The translations under genes and the position numbers were made by a program. A stretch of DNA of 64,000 nt from HXMU1428-3 sp965215715 (GTDB lineage Bacteria; Pseudomonadota; Alphaproteobacteria; Rhizobiales; HXMU1428-3). Below, piece after piece: positions 26,191 through 35,232 of this stretch. Location: assembly GCA_965215715.1 (NCBI GenBank), contig OZ244129.1, positions 930,001-994,000 of the forward strand, in the 5' to 3' direction. Positions within the stretch are counted from its first letter, which is position 1, and each line of letters begins with the position of its first letter. Under the pieces are notes generated by a model. It was not told the DNA's origin. It did no database searches and saw nothing but the letters and a program-made list of their open reading frames with translations.

Positions 26191-27462
26191 ATGAAAGATG
26201 TAACTAGGGTTCACTTGATAGCCCTATTGAGTTTTGGCCTTCTTTATGGGGCCCCAGCTGCTAAAGCTGATCAAAGCATTTTTGATGTCATTACAAATGG
26301 TAAGGTCTATATTGATGAGCGCTATCGTTTTGAATATGTAGATCAGGAAAATATTGCAGAAACTGCCAGAGCCTCGACATTGAGAAACCGCTTGGGATTT
26401 AAATCTGCGCCATGGCGTGGTTTCATGTTCCTGGTTGAAGTTGAAAATGTCGTCAATATTGGTGATGACAGGTTTAACAATACTATCAATGGAAAAACAC
26501 AGTTTCCAGTGGTGGCGGACGTTGACTCAATTGAGATGAACCAACTCTTTTTTGGTTACAGCAACATACCTCAAACAAATTTGAAAGTTGGACGGCAAGT
26601 TATCGTTTTTGATAATCACCGTTTCATCGGTCATGTTGGCTGGCGCCAAAACAACCAAACCTTTGATGCAGCTTGGGTTCAGAACAAATCGATCCCTGGG
26701 TTGACATTTACATACGCTTATATCGATAGAGTTAACCGCATATTTGGTAATAAATCACGCAATGGGAATATTGATACTGAAACCCATGCCATTCACGGTG
26801 CCTTTAAATTTGATGGTTTTGGCACTCTTAAAGGCTATAGCTATTTAATAGATAATGAGACACAATTTAATGGCGCAGATTCTGCCACTTACGGTGTAAG
26901 CTTTGCGGGCAAACAATCTGTGGGTCATGGGTATAGTTTGCTTTATCATGCAGAGTATGCACAACAAGAAGATTATGCAGACCGGGCGGCCTCATTTAAC
27001 GCAGATTATTATCATCTCGTTGCTGGGGTTTCAAAATCTGGATTAACCGCAAAAGTGGGTTATGAAGTTTTGGGCACTGATAATGGGGTGGGCTTTTTTA
27101 CACCGCTTTCAACTGTGCACATCTTTAATGGATTTGCTGATCAATTTATTTTGGGCACACCTGTTAACGGGCTTGAAGATTTGTATGTGGATGTCACTTA
27201 TAAAGTGAAAGACATGCCAGCAAGTATGGCCTTCTTGAATGGGTTGTTGCTCAAAGCGCAATATCACGAGTTTTCATCTGAGATTGGCTCTGTTGACTTT
27301 GGTCAGGAATTTGATTTTTACGCCAAGATGCCGTTGAGCCGCGGGTTTTATGTTGAGGGTAAATACGCCAACTATCAGGCTGAGGCTGGTAATGGGCTGG
27401 CAGCTGGGCGCGGCGGCTTTGATGTTGAAAAATTTACACTTGGCGTGGGGTGGAAATATTAA
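26191..27462 (+). CDS. outer membrane porin of the alginate-export type
   Basis: This 423-residue outer membrane protein has a signal peptide (LIALLSFGLLYGAPAAKADQ) and alternating amphipathic strands, and it ends in a Trp-Lys-Tyr strand (FTLGVGWKY) typical of beta-barrels. The pattern matches the alginate-export (AlgE-like) porin group, which includes many channels unrelated to alginate. It sits between nirB and nrtA, so a role in passing nitrate or nitrite through the outer membrane is plausible. No alginate genes are present. The ATG at 26191 with GGGGGT upstream is preferred over an upstream TTG. A strong terminator follows. Confidence 0.75.
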   Translation: MKDVTRVHLIALLSFGLLYGAPAAKADQSIFDVITNGKVYIDERYRFEYVDQENIAETARASTLRNRLGFKSAPWRGFMFLVEVENVVNIGDDRFNNTINGKTQFPVVADVDSIEMNQLFFGYSNIPQTNLKVGRQVIVFDNHRFIGHVGWRQNNQTFDAAWVQNKSIPGLTFTYAYIDRVNRIFGNKSRNGNIDTETHAIHGAFKFDGFGTLKGYSYLIDNETQFNGADSATYGVSFAGKQSVGHGYSLLYHAEYAQQEDYADRAASFNADYYHLVAGVSKSGLTAKVGYEVLGTDNGVGFFTPLSTVHIFNGFADQFILGTPVNGLEDLYVDVTYKVKDMPASMAFLNGLLLKAQYHEFSSEIGSVDFGQEFDFYAKMPLSRGFYVEGKYANYQAEAGNGLAAGRGGFDVEKFTLGVGWKY

Positions 27463-27540
27463 ACCCATCAAAAATGTTTGAATAAATCTCCTGGCCTTTT
27501 TGGCTTTAGAAAAGAAGTCCCCAAAAACTTCTTGCTTGAA

Positions 27541-27580
27541 AACACCTCCTTAGACTGTTCGGCTAAGGGGGTGTTTTTTT
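27541..27580 (+). terminator. intrinsic terminator after the porin gene
   Basis: A 13-bp stem with one G-U pair (27541-27553 with 27563-27575) has a nine-base loop and a run of seven or more T. It separates the porin from nrtABC, which must have its own promoter. Confidence 0.9.
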
Positions 27581-27761
27581 ATTGGGGCTTTAGCCACAAA
27601 CACTCAAGACTAACTATCTTCAATTCACATAAAAAAACTGCGCAAATTTCCATCCTTTTTAAAACCATCGCCTAAAAAATACGCAAATTAAATTATGCAT
27701 AAAATAACGCCTTTCATAATTAAGTTATTGTATTTATTTGTAAAAAAATAATACTTCGTTT

Positions 27762-27776
27762 TGGCATGCTATTTGA
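27762..27776 (+). promoter_or_regulatory. candidate sigma-54 promoter for nrtABC
   Basis: TGGCAT-N5-TTGAA has the GG and a -12 element in the right place, but with GA instead of the invariant GC, so it is weaker than the other two. It lies 153 bases before nrtA. The rest of the gap 27463-27928 is AT-rich without a gene. Confidence 0.35.
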
Positions 27777-27928
27777 AAAACAAGAAAACGGAATATGGAA
27801 ATTGAAATTTTAAGCAATGCCAGGTGTCCTTTTTAAAACCTTAGTCGCTTTAAAATGAGGCCTCTCATTTGCTTTGAAATTTCACCAACCCAGTTCCAAA
27901 CAACAATGTTTAATAGGGACAAATTTTT

Positions 27929-29332
27929 ATGACCATCTTTGATGTTTTTCATAAGTTTTTCAAAAGCACAGCTCTTGGTGTTGCTGTGTCACTTAGCGTT
28001 GCAACGCCTTTTGGTACAAGCGTGACAGCTGCTGAGCTGGAGTTGGAAAAAGAAGAATTAAAATTTGGATTTATCAAATTAACAGACATGGCCCCTTTGG
28101 CCATTGCCTATGAAAAGGGCTTTTTTGAAGATGAGGGGCTTTATGTCACGCTGGAGCCGCAAGCCAACTGGAAAGTATTATTAGACCGGGTGATTGACGG
28201 TCAATTAGATGGTGCCCATATGCTGGCTGGTCAGCCTTTGGCTGCGACCATCGGCTTTGGCACCAAAGCGCATATCATCACCCCCTTTTCAATGGACCTG
28301 AACGGCAATGGTATCACAGTTTCCAATGCGGTGTGGGAAGAGATGAAAAAGAACATCCCGCATAAAGATGGAAAACCGGTTCACCCGATCAAAGCAGATT
28401 ATTTAAAGCCTGTGGTTGAAAAGTATAAAGCAGAGGGCAAACCGTTTAAAATGGGTATGGTGTTTCCTGTCTCTACCCACAATTATGAATTGCGCTATTG
28501 GTTGGCCGCTGGCGGCATTCACCCTGGCTTCTATTCCAAGACAGACACCAGCGGTCAGATTTTGGCTGATGCACAATTATCTGTGACGCCTCCGCCGCAA
28601 ATGCCTGCGACGATGGAAGCGGGGACAATTTATGGCTATTGCGTGGGTGAGCCGTGGAACCAGCAAGCTGTCTTTAAGGGCATTGGTGTTCCTGTCATTA
28701 CCGACTATGAAATATGGAAAAACAACCCTGAAAAAGTTTTTGGCATTCGCGCTGACTTTGCAGAAAAATACCCTAATACAACGCTTGCTTTGGTCAAAGC
28801 TTTGATAAGAGCGGCCAAATGGTTGGATGAAAACAACAATGCCAACCGTATGGAAGCGGTAAAAATTCTGGCCAAACCGTCTTATGTGGGGGCAGACGCG
28901 GAAGTGATTGCCAATTCCATGACCGGTACCTTTGAATATGAAAAGGGCGATAAGCGAGACGTGCCGGATTTCAATGTATTTTTCCGCTACTTTGCCACCT
29001 ACCCTTATTACTCAGATGCGGTGTGGTACCTGACACAAATGCGGCGCTGGGGCCAGATCACTGATATGAAAGACGATAAATGGTACGACGAGGTTGCCAG
29101 AAAAGTCTACAAGCCAGACATTTATCTCAAGGCTGCCAAGCTTTTGATTGAAGAGGGCAAAGTGAAAAGGGAAGAGTTTCCCTTTGATAGCGATGGCTAT
29201 CGCCCGCCTCAAAATGAGTTCATCGACAACATCACCTTTGATGGCCGCAAACCGAATGACTATCTGAAGCAATTTTCAATTGGCTTAAAGGGCGCTGAGA
29301 TTATTGCTGATGGCAAAGTCGCTCAAAAGTAG
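27929..29332 (+). CDS. nrtA: nitrate ABC transporter substrate-binding protein
   Basis: This 467-residue protein has a signal peptide (ALGVAVSLSVATPFGTSVTAA) and a mature region beginning ELKFGFIKLTDMAPLAIAYEKGFFEDEGL. That opening is the hallmark of NrtA/CmpA-type binding proteins for nitrate or bicarbonate. The pocket region includes AHMLAGQPLAATIGFGTKAHI and YCVGEPWNQQA. Because it lies beside nirBD and nasA, nitrate or nitrite is the likely ligand rather than bicarbonate, although this host also fixes CO2. It should be periplasmic, and it starts the nrtABC operon. There is no clear lipobox, so it is probably soluble. Confidence 0.93.
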   Translation: MTIFDVFHKFFKSTALGVAVSLSVATPFGTSVTAAELELEKEELKFGFIKLTDMAPLAIAYEKGFFEDEGLYVTLEPQANWKVLLDRVIDGQLDGAHMLAGQPLAATIGFGTKAHIITPFSMDLNGNGITVSNAVWEEMKKNIPHKDGKPVHPIKADYLKPVVEKYKAEGKPFKMGMVFPVSTHNYELRYWLAAGGIHPGFYSKTDTSGQILADAQLSVTPPPQMPATMEAGTIYGYCVGEPWNQQAVFKGIGVPVITDYEIWKNNPEKVFGIRADFAEKYPNTTLALVKALIRAAKWLDENNNANRMEAVKILAKPSYVGADAEVIANSMTGTFEYEKGDKRDVPDFNVFFRYFATYPYYSDAVWYLTQMRRWGQITDMKDDKWYDEVARKVYKPDIYLKAAKLLIEEGKVKREEFPFDSDGYRPPQNEFIDNITFDGRKPNDYLKQFSIGLKGAEIIADGKVAQK

Positions 29333-29404
29333 GCTGTCCCACTCTCCTCGCCAAAGCCAGAGTTTGGTGAGGAGAGACCAATCAAAACCATATTACCCAC
29401 ATAA

Positions 29405-30385
29405 GTGATCATCACCATGCAATCGACAAATATCACAAAACGTTTTTCTAATTTTGAGTTTGAGGAAGTCCTTAAACAATTGATGATCCCGTTTGTGGCG
29501 ATCATCGTGTTCTTAGGGATATGGGAGTTTACCGCGTCGCAAATCAAAACGTCTTTAGGGCTTGTGCCCGGGCCGGTTGAGGTTGCCAGCCAATTTAAGA
29601 ACCTGGTTGTTGAGCACCGGGAAGAACGGGCCAAAGCAAGTGCTTTTTATGAACGGCAAGAAAAGAGAAACGCCAAAAAGTTAGCCAAGGACCCGAACGC
29701 AAACGTTAAAATTCGCCCTTATACCGGCAAGCCAACCTTCTTTGATCAAATTCTAACAAGCCTGGTGACCGTGTTTACTGGCTTTATCCTTGCCTCTCTT
29801 ATCGCCATCCCAATTGGGATCATCTCAGGTTTATCGCAAACCTTTTATAACGCGATCAATCCAATCATTCAGGTGTTCAAACCAATATCACCTTTGGCCT
29901 GGTTGCCGATTGTCACCATTATTGTCAGTGCGCTTTATGTCTCTAAAGATCCGCTTGTTTCTAAATCCTTTATCACCTCTGCCGTCACTGTCACCCTTTG
30001 CTGCATGTGGCCAACATTGATTAACACTGCCGTTGGTGTTGCCGGGGTGGATAAAGACCTGATCAACGTTTCAAAAGTTTTGCAGCTGAATGCCTTTACC
30101 AAAGTGTGGAAGATTGTGCTTCCCTCTGCCATTCCAATGATCTTTACCGGCCTGCGCCTGTCTTTGGGCATTGGCTGGATGGTTCTTATCGCCGCTGAAA
30201 TGCTGGCGCAAAACCCAGGGCTTGGCAAATTTGTTTGGGATGAATTTCAAAACGGGAGCTCTAATTCCTTGGGGCGTATCATGGTTGCGGTGGTCGTGAT
30301 TGGGTGCATTGGCTTCTTGCTCGATAGAGTGATGCTGTCGGTTCAAAAAATGGTTTCTTGGGATAAAAATGCCATCCTTCGCTAG
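29405..30385 (+). CDS. nrtB: nitrate ABC transporter permease
   Basis: This 326-residue inner-membrane protein has about six membrane helices. The binding-protein-dependent permease loop that contacts the ATPase is in its second half (KVLQLNAFTKVWKIVLPSAIPMIFTGLRLSLG). An extra charged stretch (residues about 65-110, rich in Lys, Arg and Asn) lies between helix 1 and the rest, longer than in many NrtB. The start could be GTG at 29405 or ATG at 29417, since neither has a strong ribosome binding site. It is 72 bases after nrtA and 62 bases before the ATPase gene. Confidence 0.9.
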   Translation: MIITMQSTNITKRFSNFEFEEVLKQLMIPFVAIIVFLGIWEFTASQIKTSLGLVPGPVEVASQFKNLVVEHREERAKASAFYERQEKRNAKKLAKDPNANVKIRPYTGKPTFFDQILTSLVTVFTGFILASLIAIPIGIISGLSQTFYNAINPIIQVFKPISPLAWLPIVTIIVSALYVSKDPLVSKSFITSAVTVTLCCMWPTLINTAVGVAGVDKDLINVSKVLQLNAFTKVWKIVLPSAIPMIFTGLRLSLGIGWMVLIAAEMLAQNPGLGKFVWDEFQNGSSNSLGRIMVAVVVIGCIGFLLDRVMLSVQKMVSWDKNAILR

Positions 30386-30447
30386 AGGGAGACAATCCAA
30401 AACAACCACTGTAAATCGTTATTTTTTTAGAAAGAAAAGAAGAGAAG

Positions 30448-31359
30448 ATGTCATCAACCTATTTACATATTGATCATGTCACCATGAATTTTCCAACCAA
30501 GGAGGGAGAGTTTTGCGCTCTGGATGATGTCAATTTTAGTATTAATCAAGGCGAATATATTTCCATTATTGGCCATTCTGGTTGTGGTAAATCAACTGTG
30601 TTAAACATCGTGGCTGGTTTACTCAAGGCTAGCAAAGGCGGTGTGGTCTTAGAAAATAAAGAGATAAATGGGCCTGGCCCTGAACGGGCTGTTGTGTTTC
30701 AAAACCATTCGTTGATGCCTTGGCTGTCCGTCTATGAAAATGTGGCGCTTGCGGTGCGGCGCGTGTTTCGCGGTAAAAAATCGAAAGCTGAAATGAAGGA
30801 CTGGATTGTTCACAATCTTAACCTGGTTCATATGGGGCATGCGATGGATAAGCTACCATCAGAGATTTCAGGCGGTATGAAGCAAAGGGTTGGCATTGCT
30901 CGCGCGCTGGCCATGCAGCCAAAAGTGTTGTTGATGGACGAACCGTTTGGCGCGCTGGATGCGCTGACCCGCTCGCACATGCAAGATAGCCTGATGGAAA
31001 TTCAAGGCAAATTGAATAACACCATCATCATGATCACCCATGACGTTGATGAGGCCGTGCTGTTGTCTGATAAAATCATCATGATGACTAACGGGCCGTC
31101 AGCTACGATCGGCGAGGTTTTAGAGATTGATTTGCCGCGCCCCAGAGACCGGGTGGGGTTGGCCAATAACCCAACATATAATCATTATCGCCAACAAATC
31201 TTAGGGTTCTTGTACGAGCGCCACGCAAAACCGGATGTGCCGATTGAGCCAAAAGAGCCGAAGATGGTGCAAGACAGTCCATCAGAGCAAGACAGTCCAT
31301 CAGAGTTAGAGGGAAAGTCTGACCTGAAACTGGTCAGCGATAACGGGCAAGCTGCTTAA
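30448..31359 (+). CDS. nrtC: nitrate ABC transporter ATP-binding protein
   Basis: This 303-residue ATPase has Walker A (GHSGCGKST), the signature SGGMKQRVGIARAL and Walker B with LLMDEPFGALDALT. It matches the single-domain NrtD/SsuB-like ATPases and lacks the C-terminal binding-protein domain of cyanobacterial NrtC, so nrtC here denotes position only. The last 50 residues are a polar tail with an exact tandem repeat QDSPSE-QDSPSE encoded by an 18-base duplication. AGAAGAG precedes the ATG. It energises nitrate import with nrtA and nrtB. Confidence 0.9.
   Translation: MSSTYLHIDHVTMNFPTKEGEFCALDDVNFSINQGEYISIIGHSGCGKSTVLNIVAGLLKASKGGVVLENKEINGPGPERAVVFQNHSLMPWLSVYENVALAVRRVFRGKKSKAEMKDWIVHNLNLVHMGHAMDKLPSEISGGMKQRVGIARALAMQPKVLLMDEPFGALDALTRSHMQDSLMEIQGKLNNTIIMITHDVDEAVLLSDKIIMMTNGPSATIGEVLEIDLPRPRDRVGLANNPTYNHYRQQILGFLYERHAKPDVPIEPKEPKMVQDSPSEQDSPSELEGKSDLKLVSDNGQAA
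31270..31305 (+). repeat. 18-bp tandem duplication in the nrtC tail
   Basis: Two perfect copies of CAAGACAGTCCATCAGAG (31270-31287 and 31288-31305) keep the frame and duplicate six residues. Perfect identity suggests a recent slippage event. Confidence 0.9.
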
Positions 31360-31393
31360 AAGTTTCGTTAAGCCGGCGTGGGGCGATCCCTTT

Positions 31394-31446
31394 TCTAGAG
31401 TGTTTCTTTTTTAAATGAAATGTCATTTAAGGAGAAACGCTCTAGA
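31394..31446. repeat. imperfect palindrome between nrtC and nasA
   Basis: Outer arms TCTAGAGTGTTTC and GAAACGCTCTAGA pair over 13 positions with one G-U. Inner arms AAATGA/TCATTT pair around a four-base loop. It lies between two convergent genes. It could act as a two-way terminator, although no long T run follows, or be a dispersed intergenic palindrome. Similar CTCTAGA/AAACG palindromes recur in Hyphomicrobiales genomes, to my recollection. Confidence 0.6.
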
Positions 31447-31519
31447 GGGGGATTTTATGTTTTAAGATCGTGTTGCAATGATTATGTGGTGAGGGGACGC
31501 GAAAAGGCTCTTTTTTTGT

Positions 31520-34258
31520 TTATCTTGACTGTTCAGCCGCCACAGGGGCTTTCGTGCGCTCTAAAATTTTCATTATTTCGGACCGGCAAGAGCCGCAATT
31601 GGTACCCGCCTTAAGGCAATCGCCAATTCCTTTTACCGTTTCAATGTTGCTCTTTTGGGCAGCCTGGATAATCTCTTTTTCTCCAACATTAAAGCAACTG
31701 CAAATGATCTCACCTTTGTCAGGTTGATCTTGGGGTGGGTGGCCAAAAAGTAAGGCGAATTTGTCATTGCTGCTTTCAAAAGTTTCATTGAACATTGAGG
31801 TGACAAAAGAGCGTGAAAGAGAAATTGGGCGCGGCGATAAAATCATCAAGGCTTCCAATTTTTCATGGCTAAAATAGGCACGGCGAACATGTTTCATCTT
31901 GGCATCGACCTGTTCACAAACCTGAACCTTCTCTTTCTCTTTTAGCTCTAGCAGATGATTAAGCGATCTTTTTTTATCATTGTGGTGCACATCGCCAGCA
32001 ACTTCGATGATATAGCCGTTCTCGACCCCATAAACAGCCCAGTAAAATTCAGTGTGGTTAAACCTTTTGTGCAGCCAATTTGGGTCGGGGCGTTTGCGGG
32101 TGAAAAGATAACCAAAGCCATCTGGGCTGAAGGGGGCAATGTTCACAGGGGTGATTTTGCTCTCCGGTTGGCCGGAAACCGGGTCTGTGTGAGGGGCGAT
32201 GAGTTTATCTACACGGGCATTGGAGGCATATTGCTCGCTCCAGTGAAAGGGGGCAAACACATGTCCTTTTGTAACACTCTTTGTTAGTTTGGCGCGCAAC
32301 AACACATGCCCGATGGACGTTTTTACCTTGACGATGTCAGCCTCTTTTATGTTGCTGCCAAGCGCATCTTCAGGATTGATCTCAACAAAGGGCTCGTTAA
32401 TATGTTTGAACAGGTTAGAGGTCTTTGCCGTTCGGGTCATGGTGTGCCACTGGTCACGAATGCGTCCGGTGTTGAGTGAAAACGGGTAAGACCTGGAAGG
32501 GGATGAGCGCGGCGGCTGAAACGGTGTTGCCACTGCGAGAGCCTTTTTGTTGGGTCGATAAAACTGGCCCTTTTTAAAGAACCTTTTTTGCTCCTTTACG
32601 GTACCATCAGCTTGTGTCACGCATGGCCACAATGTTGGTTTGAGCTCATCATAGTCTTGTAATGACAGATCGCTTAGGCCGCTTATATCAAAGTCGCGCT
32701 GGCCGTCATTTTGATAACCAGAGAGCTTGGCATATTCGATAAAAATATCATGTGCAGATGTGTAAGCGAATGTATCCCCATGCCCCATCCGCTTAGCAAT
32801 CTGTGCAATTTGCCACCAATCTGGTTTTGCTTGGCCAGGCAAACCCAGGAACGCATTTTGGCGCGAGATCCGGCGTTCAGAATTTGTCACAGTGCCAGAC
32901 TTTTCCCCCCAAGCTGCTGATGGGAGTAGAATATCTGCCAGTTGAGTGGTGTCTGTTTCTCTTGTGACATCTGATACAATTACCAACGGGCATTTTTGCA
33001 GGGCCAATTTGATAAAGTCAGCATCTGGCATGCTGTCAACCGGGTTGGTGGCCATGATCCAAATGGCTTTTATATCTCCGCGCTCAACCGCTTTAAATAA
33101 CTCCACTGCTTTCAGGCCAGGTTTTTGAGCAATGGTTTCATACCCCCAAAAGGAGCCAACGATTTCCCGGTGGTCGGCGTTTTCAAGCTCCATATGGCAA
33201 GCAAGTTGATTGGCCAGCCCGCCAACTTCGCGCCCACCCATGGCATTGGGTTGCCCGGTTAGCGATAAAGGCCCGGCCCCTTCCTTGCCAATCCGGCCGG
33301 TGAAAAGGTGACAATTTAAAATGGCATTGACTTTGTCTGTGCCAGAACTTGACTGATTGACCCCTTGGCTAAACATTGTCACCACGCGCTGGTTCCCAGC
33401 AAACAGCTCATAAAAGGCAAGCAGCTCATTCACTGATAGCCGGGTTGTTTCAGCAATTTGTTCAATAGAAAGGCTTTCCGCTGCTTCAAGGCAGGGATCA
33501 GCATTTTCAATATGGTGATTGATATAGTCATCATCAAATTGGTCATTTGTTTTAAGATACGTCAAAAGGCCGTTAAAGAGAGCAACATCTGAGCCTGGGG
33601 CAAGGGCGATGTGATGGTCACTGCTCTCAGCTGTGGCGGTTTTGCGTGGGTCTATGCAGACCATTTTCACCCCGGGGCGTGCCTCGCGCAGCGCCTCAAT
33701 GCGTTGGAAGAGAATGGGGTGGCACCAGGCAAGGTTGGAGCCGACCAACACAATCAGATCTGCGCTTTCTATATCTTCATAGCAAGTTGGCACCGTGTCA
33801 GTTCCAAAGGCGCGTTTATGGCCGGCAACGGCGGAGGCCATGCAAAGCCTTGAATTGGTATCAATGTTGGCTGTGCCAAGGGCCCCTTTCATGAATTTAT
33901 TGGCGACGTAATAGTCCTCTGTCAGAAATTGGCCTGAAACATACATGGCAATGGCATCAGCTCCATCACGCTTTACAATCGTTTGAAACTGCGCGGCGAT
34001 CTTATTTAAGGCTTTATCCCAGCTGACCTCTTTTCCATCAATGAGAGGGGTCAATAATCTGTCATCAAGGCTCAGGGTATGGCCAAGGTTTGTGCCTTTG
34101 GAACATAAACGCCCTTGGTTAGCAGGGTGATTTGGATCGCCGCTAATCTGCACGCCATCGTTTTTTGTGCAGGTTGCCAACACACCGCAGCCAACCCCGC
34201 AATAGGGGCAGGTCGTATTAATACACCGGTTCTTAGAGGGCGGAGTTTGATGTGTCAT
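31520..34258 (-). CDS. nasA: assimilatory nitrate reductase catalytic subunit
   Basis: This molybdopterin enzyme of about 912 residues reduces nitrate to nitrite in the cytoplasm. The N-terminal [4Fe-4S] site is C17-x2-C20-x3-C24 with a fourth Cys in GRLCSKG. The bis-MGD domains follow, and the C-terminus carries a BFD-type [2Fe-2S] domain (CSCFNVGEKEI and GTNCGSCRSEI), which takes electrons from the donor in NasA/NarB-like enzymes. No twin-arginine signal is present. The ATG at 34258 is preferred over 34291 because the extra 11 residues look unrelated. It converges with nrtC. No separate reductase (NasC) gene is in the window. Confidence 0.94.
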   Translation of the reverse strand: MTHQTPPSKNRCINTTCPYCGVGCGVLATCTKNDGVQISGDPNHPANQGRLCSKGTNLGHTLSLDDRLLTPLIDGKEVSWDKALNKIAAQFQTIVKRDGADAIAMYVSGQFLTEDYYVANKFMKGALGTANIDTNSRLCMASAVAGHKRAFGTDTVPTCYEDIESADLIVLVGSNLAWCHPILFQRIEALREARPGVKMVCIDPRKTATAESSDHHIALAPGSDVALFNGLLTYLKTNDQFDDDYINHHIENADPCLEAAESLSIEQIAETTRLSVNELLAFYELFAGNQRVVTMFSQGVNQSSSGTDKVNAILNCHLFTGRIGKEGAGPLSLTGQPNAMGGREVGGLANQLACHMELENADHREIVGSFWGYETIAQKPGLKAVELFKAVERGDIKAIWIMATNPVDSMPDADFIKLALQKCPLVIVSDVTRETDTTQLADILLPSAAWGEKSGTVTNSERRISRQNAFLGLPGQAKPDWWQIAQIAKRMGHGDTFAYTSAHDIFIEYAKLSGYQNDGQRDFDISGLSDLSLQDYDELKPTLWPCVTQADGTVKEQKRFFKKGQFYRPNKKALAVATPFQPPRSSPSRSYPFSLNTGRIRDQWHTMTRTAKTSNLFKHINEPFVEINPEDALGSNIKEADIVKVKTSIGHVLLRAKLTKSVTKGHVFAPFHWSEQYASNARVDKLIAPHTDPVSGQPESKITPVNIAPFSPDGFGYLFTRKRPDPNWLHKRFNHTEFYWAVYGVENGYIIEVAGDVHHNDKKRSLNHLLELKEKEKVQVCEQVDAKMKHVRRAYFSHEKLEALMILSPRPISLSRSFVTSMFNETFESSNDKFALLFGHPPQDQPDKGEIICSCFNVGEKEIIQAAQKSNIETVKGIGDCLKAGTNCGSCRSEIMKILERTKAPVAAEQSR

Positions 34259-34734
34259 AAAAATGGTCAACCATGATAATTTGTAAAGCAACCAGCTGCT
34301 TAAAAAAGAAAGTAAAATCTCAGGCAGTTCGAAGCCCAGCCAAGTTTATTGTACCTAAACTTATGATCTGGGCTCTTTTGCTCTTGTGATTATCAAGGTT
34401 TGTGCCAATGCTGAAAATAATGGCATTTTTTGACTAGGGCATTGTTTTTAAATGAAAATAATAAAGAATCGGAAAGTGGAATATTCTTGCAAGTTTAGCT
34501 GATGATGAAAGTTTATTCGAAATGTTTAAAATTTGAGCACCCGTTAAAGGCATTCTCAATCGTATCGCGAATTATCATGATAGAGGACACCACATTCTCA
34601 ATGCTGGGCAGCAAGTCCATCCACTAACAAACGATATTTGAAAAAGAAAAAACTCAATTTTTGAGCTTAAAATAGGCTAAGTGATGTAAATATTTTACTT
34701 ATTTCACTGGCACTAATAATTGCGATGAGGAAAA
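34259..34734 (+). other. gap between nasA and tRNA-Thr
   Basis: AT-rich region without a convincing gene. A short open stretch between stops at 34537-34641 could be a remnant of a larger gene, but it is too short to identify. Promoter signals for nasA are expected here but none is clear. Confidence 0.4.
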
Positions 34735-34810
34735 TGGTGCCGGCTGAGAGATTCGAACTCCCGACCTACTGATTACAAATCAGCCGCTCTACCAACTGAG
34801 CTAAGCCGGC
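34735..34810 (-). tRNA. tRNA-Thr(TGT)
   Basis: The 76-base gene on the minus strand folds into a full cloverleaf. A 7-bp acceptor stem GCCGGCT/AGCCGGC is followed by discriminator A and an encoded CCA. The anticodon loop TTTGTAA gives anticodon TGT. Its 3' end faces the nitrate gene block. Confidence 0.95.
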
Positions 34811-35232
34811 ACATTGTTTTTCACCTATATGAAACAGGTAAAGTCTAAGCTTAAATGAACTGTTACAAATAAAGAACAAATTTAACTTTTTGCATCATTT
34901 TTGAGCTGAGAAAAGCCTTCTACCTCAAAATTAATTTTCAATCTACCCCTAATTTGAATAATTTAAAAATTCATTTGCTAGTTCTTTGTTTCTAGAGTCT
35001 GGCAAAACTTATTTTTGTCAAACTTAAGATGTCGCCAGTGAGCCGATGATAGTTTTAAAAGCGATTATAAAAAGCATTTTTAAAGATCATCGAATATTAA
35101 TAAATTGGTGCGATTTATTAATAGTGTTTTATTTTTTTTATAGATAATTGTTGTGAATCAATGTTTATCGAAAATGTTTGGGCATGATGAAACATTATTA
35201 TATTTAACTATGAATGGAGTTTGGAGAGAGCA
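34811..35232 (+). other. AT-rich gap after tRNA-Thr
   Basis: No gene or structured RNA is recognised here. The AT-rich sequence must hold the tRNA promoter (minus strand) and that of the small secreted protein to the right. Confidence 0.4.

Larger units (their letters stand above)
22577..34810. mobile_element. putative tRNA-Thr genomic island carrying nitrate assimilation genes
   Basis: The block is bounded by the intact tRNA-Thr at 34735-34810 and its partial direct copy at 22577-22636. The intact gene has its 3' end facing into the block, and the fragment at the far side is a 3' fragment in the same orientation, as expected for insertion at a tRNA 3' end. All nitrate genes (nirBD, porin, nrtABC, nasA) lie inside. 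No integrase gene remains and the repeat has about 11 differences, so the event would be old and the element immobile. A simple tRNA duplication followed by decay is the alternative. Confidence 0.55.

Noticed and set aside
26191..27462. Alginate export function of the porin
   Set aside because: No alginate synthesis or modification genes are present. The family name covers many unrelated channels.
27929..31359. Bicarbonate (CmpABCD-type) transporter serving RuBisCO
   Set aside because: The binding protein is similar for both ligands, but the operon lies with nirBD and nasA and away from the cbb operon, so nitrate is likelier.
34537..34641. Short open stretch near the island edge that might be an integrase or transposase remnant
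   Set aside because: At about 34 codons with no recognised motif it is too short to assign. It is recorded only as part of the gap.
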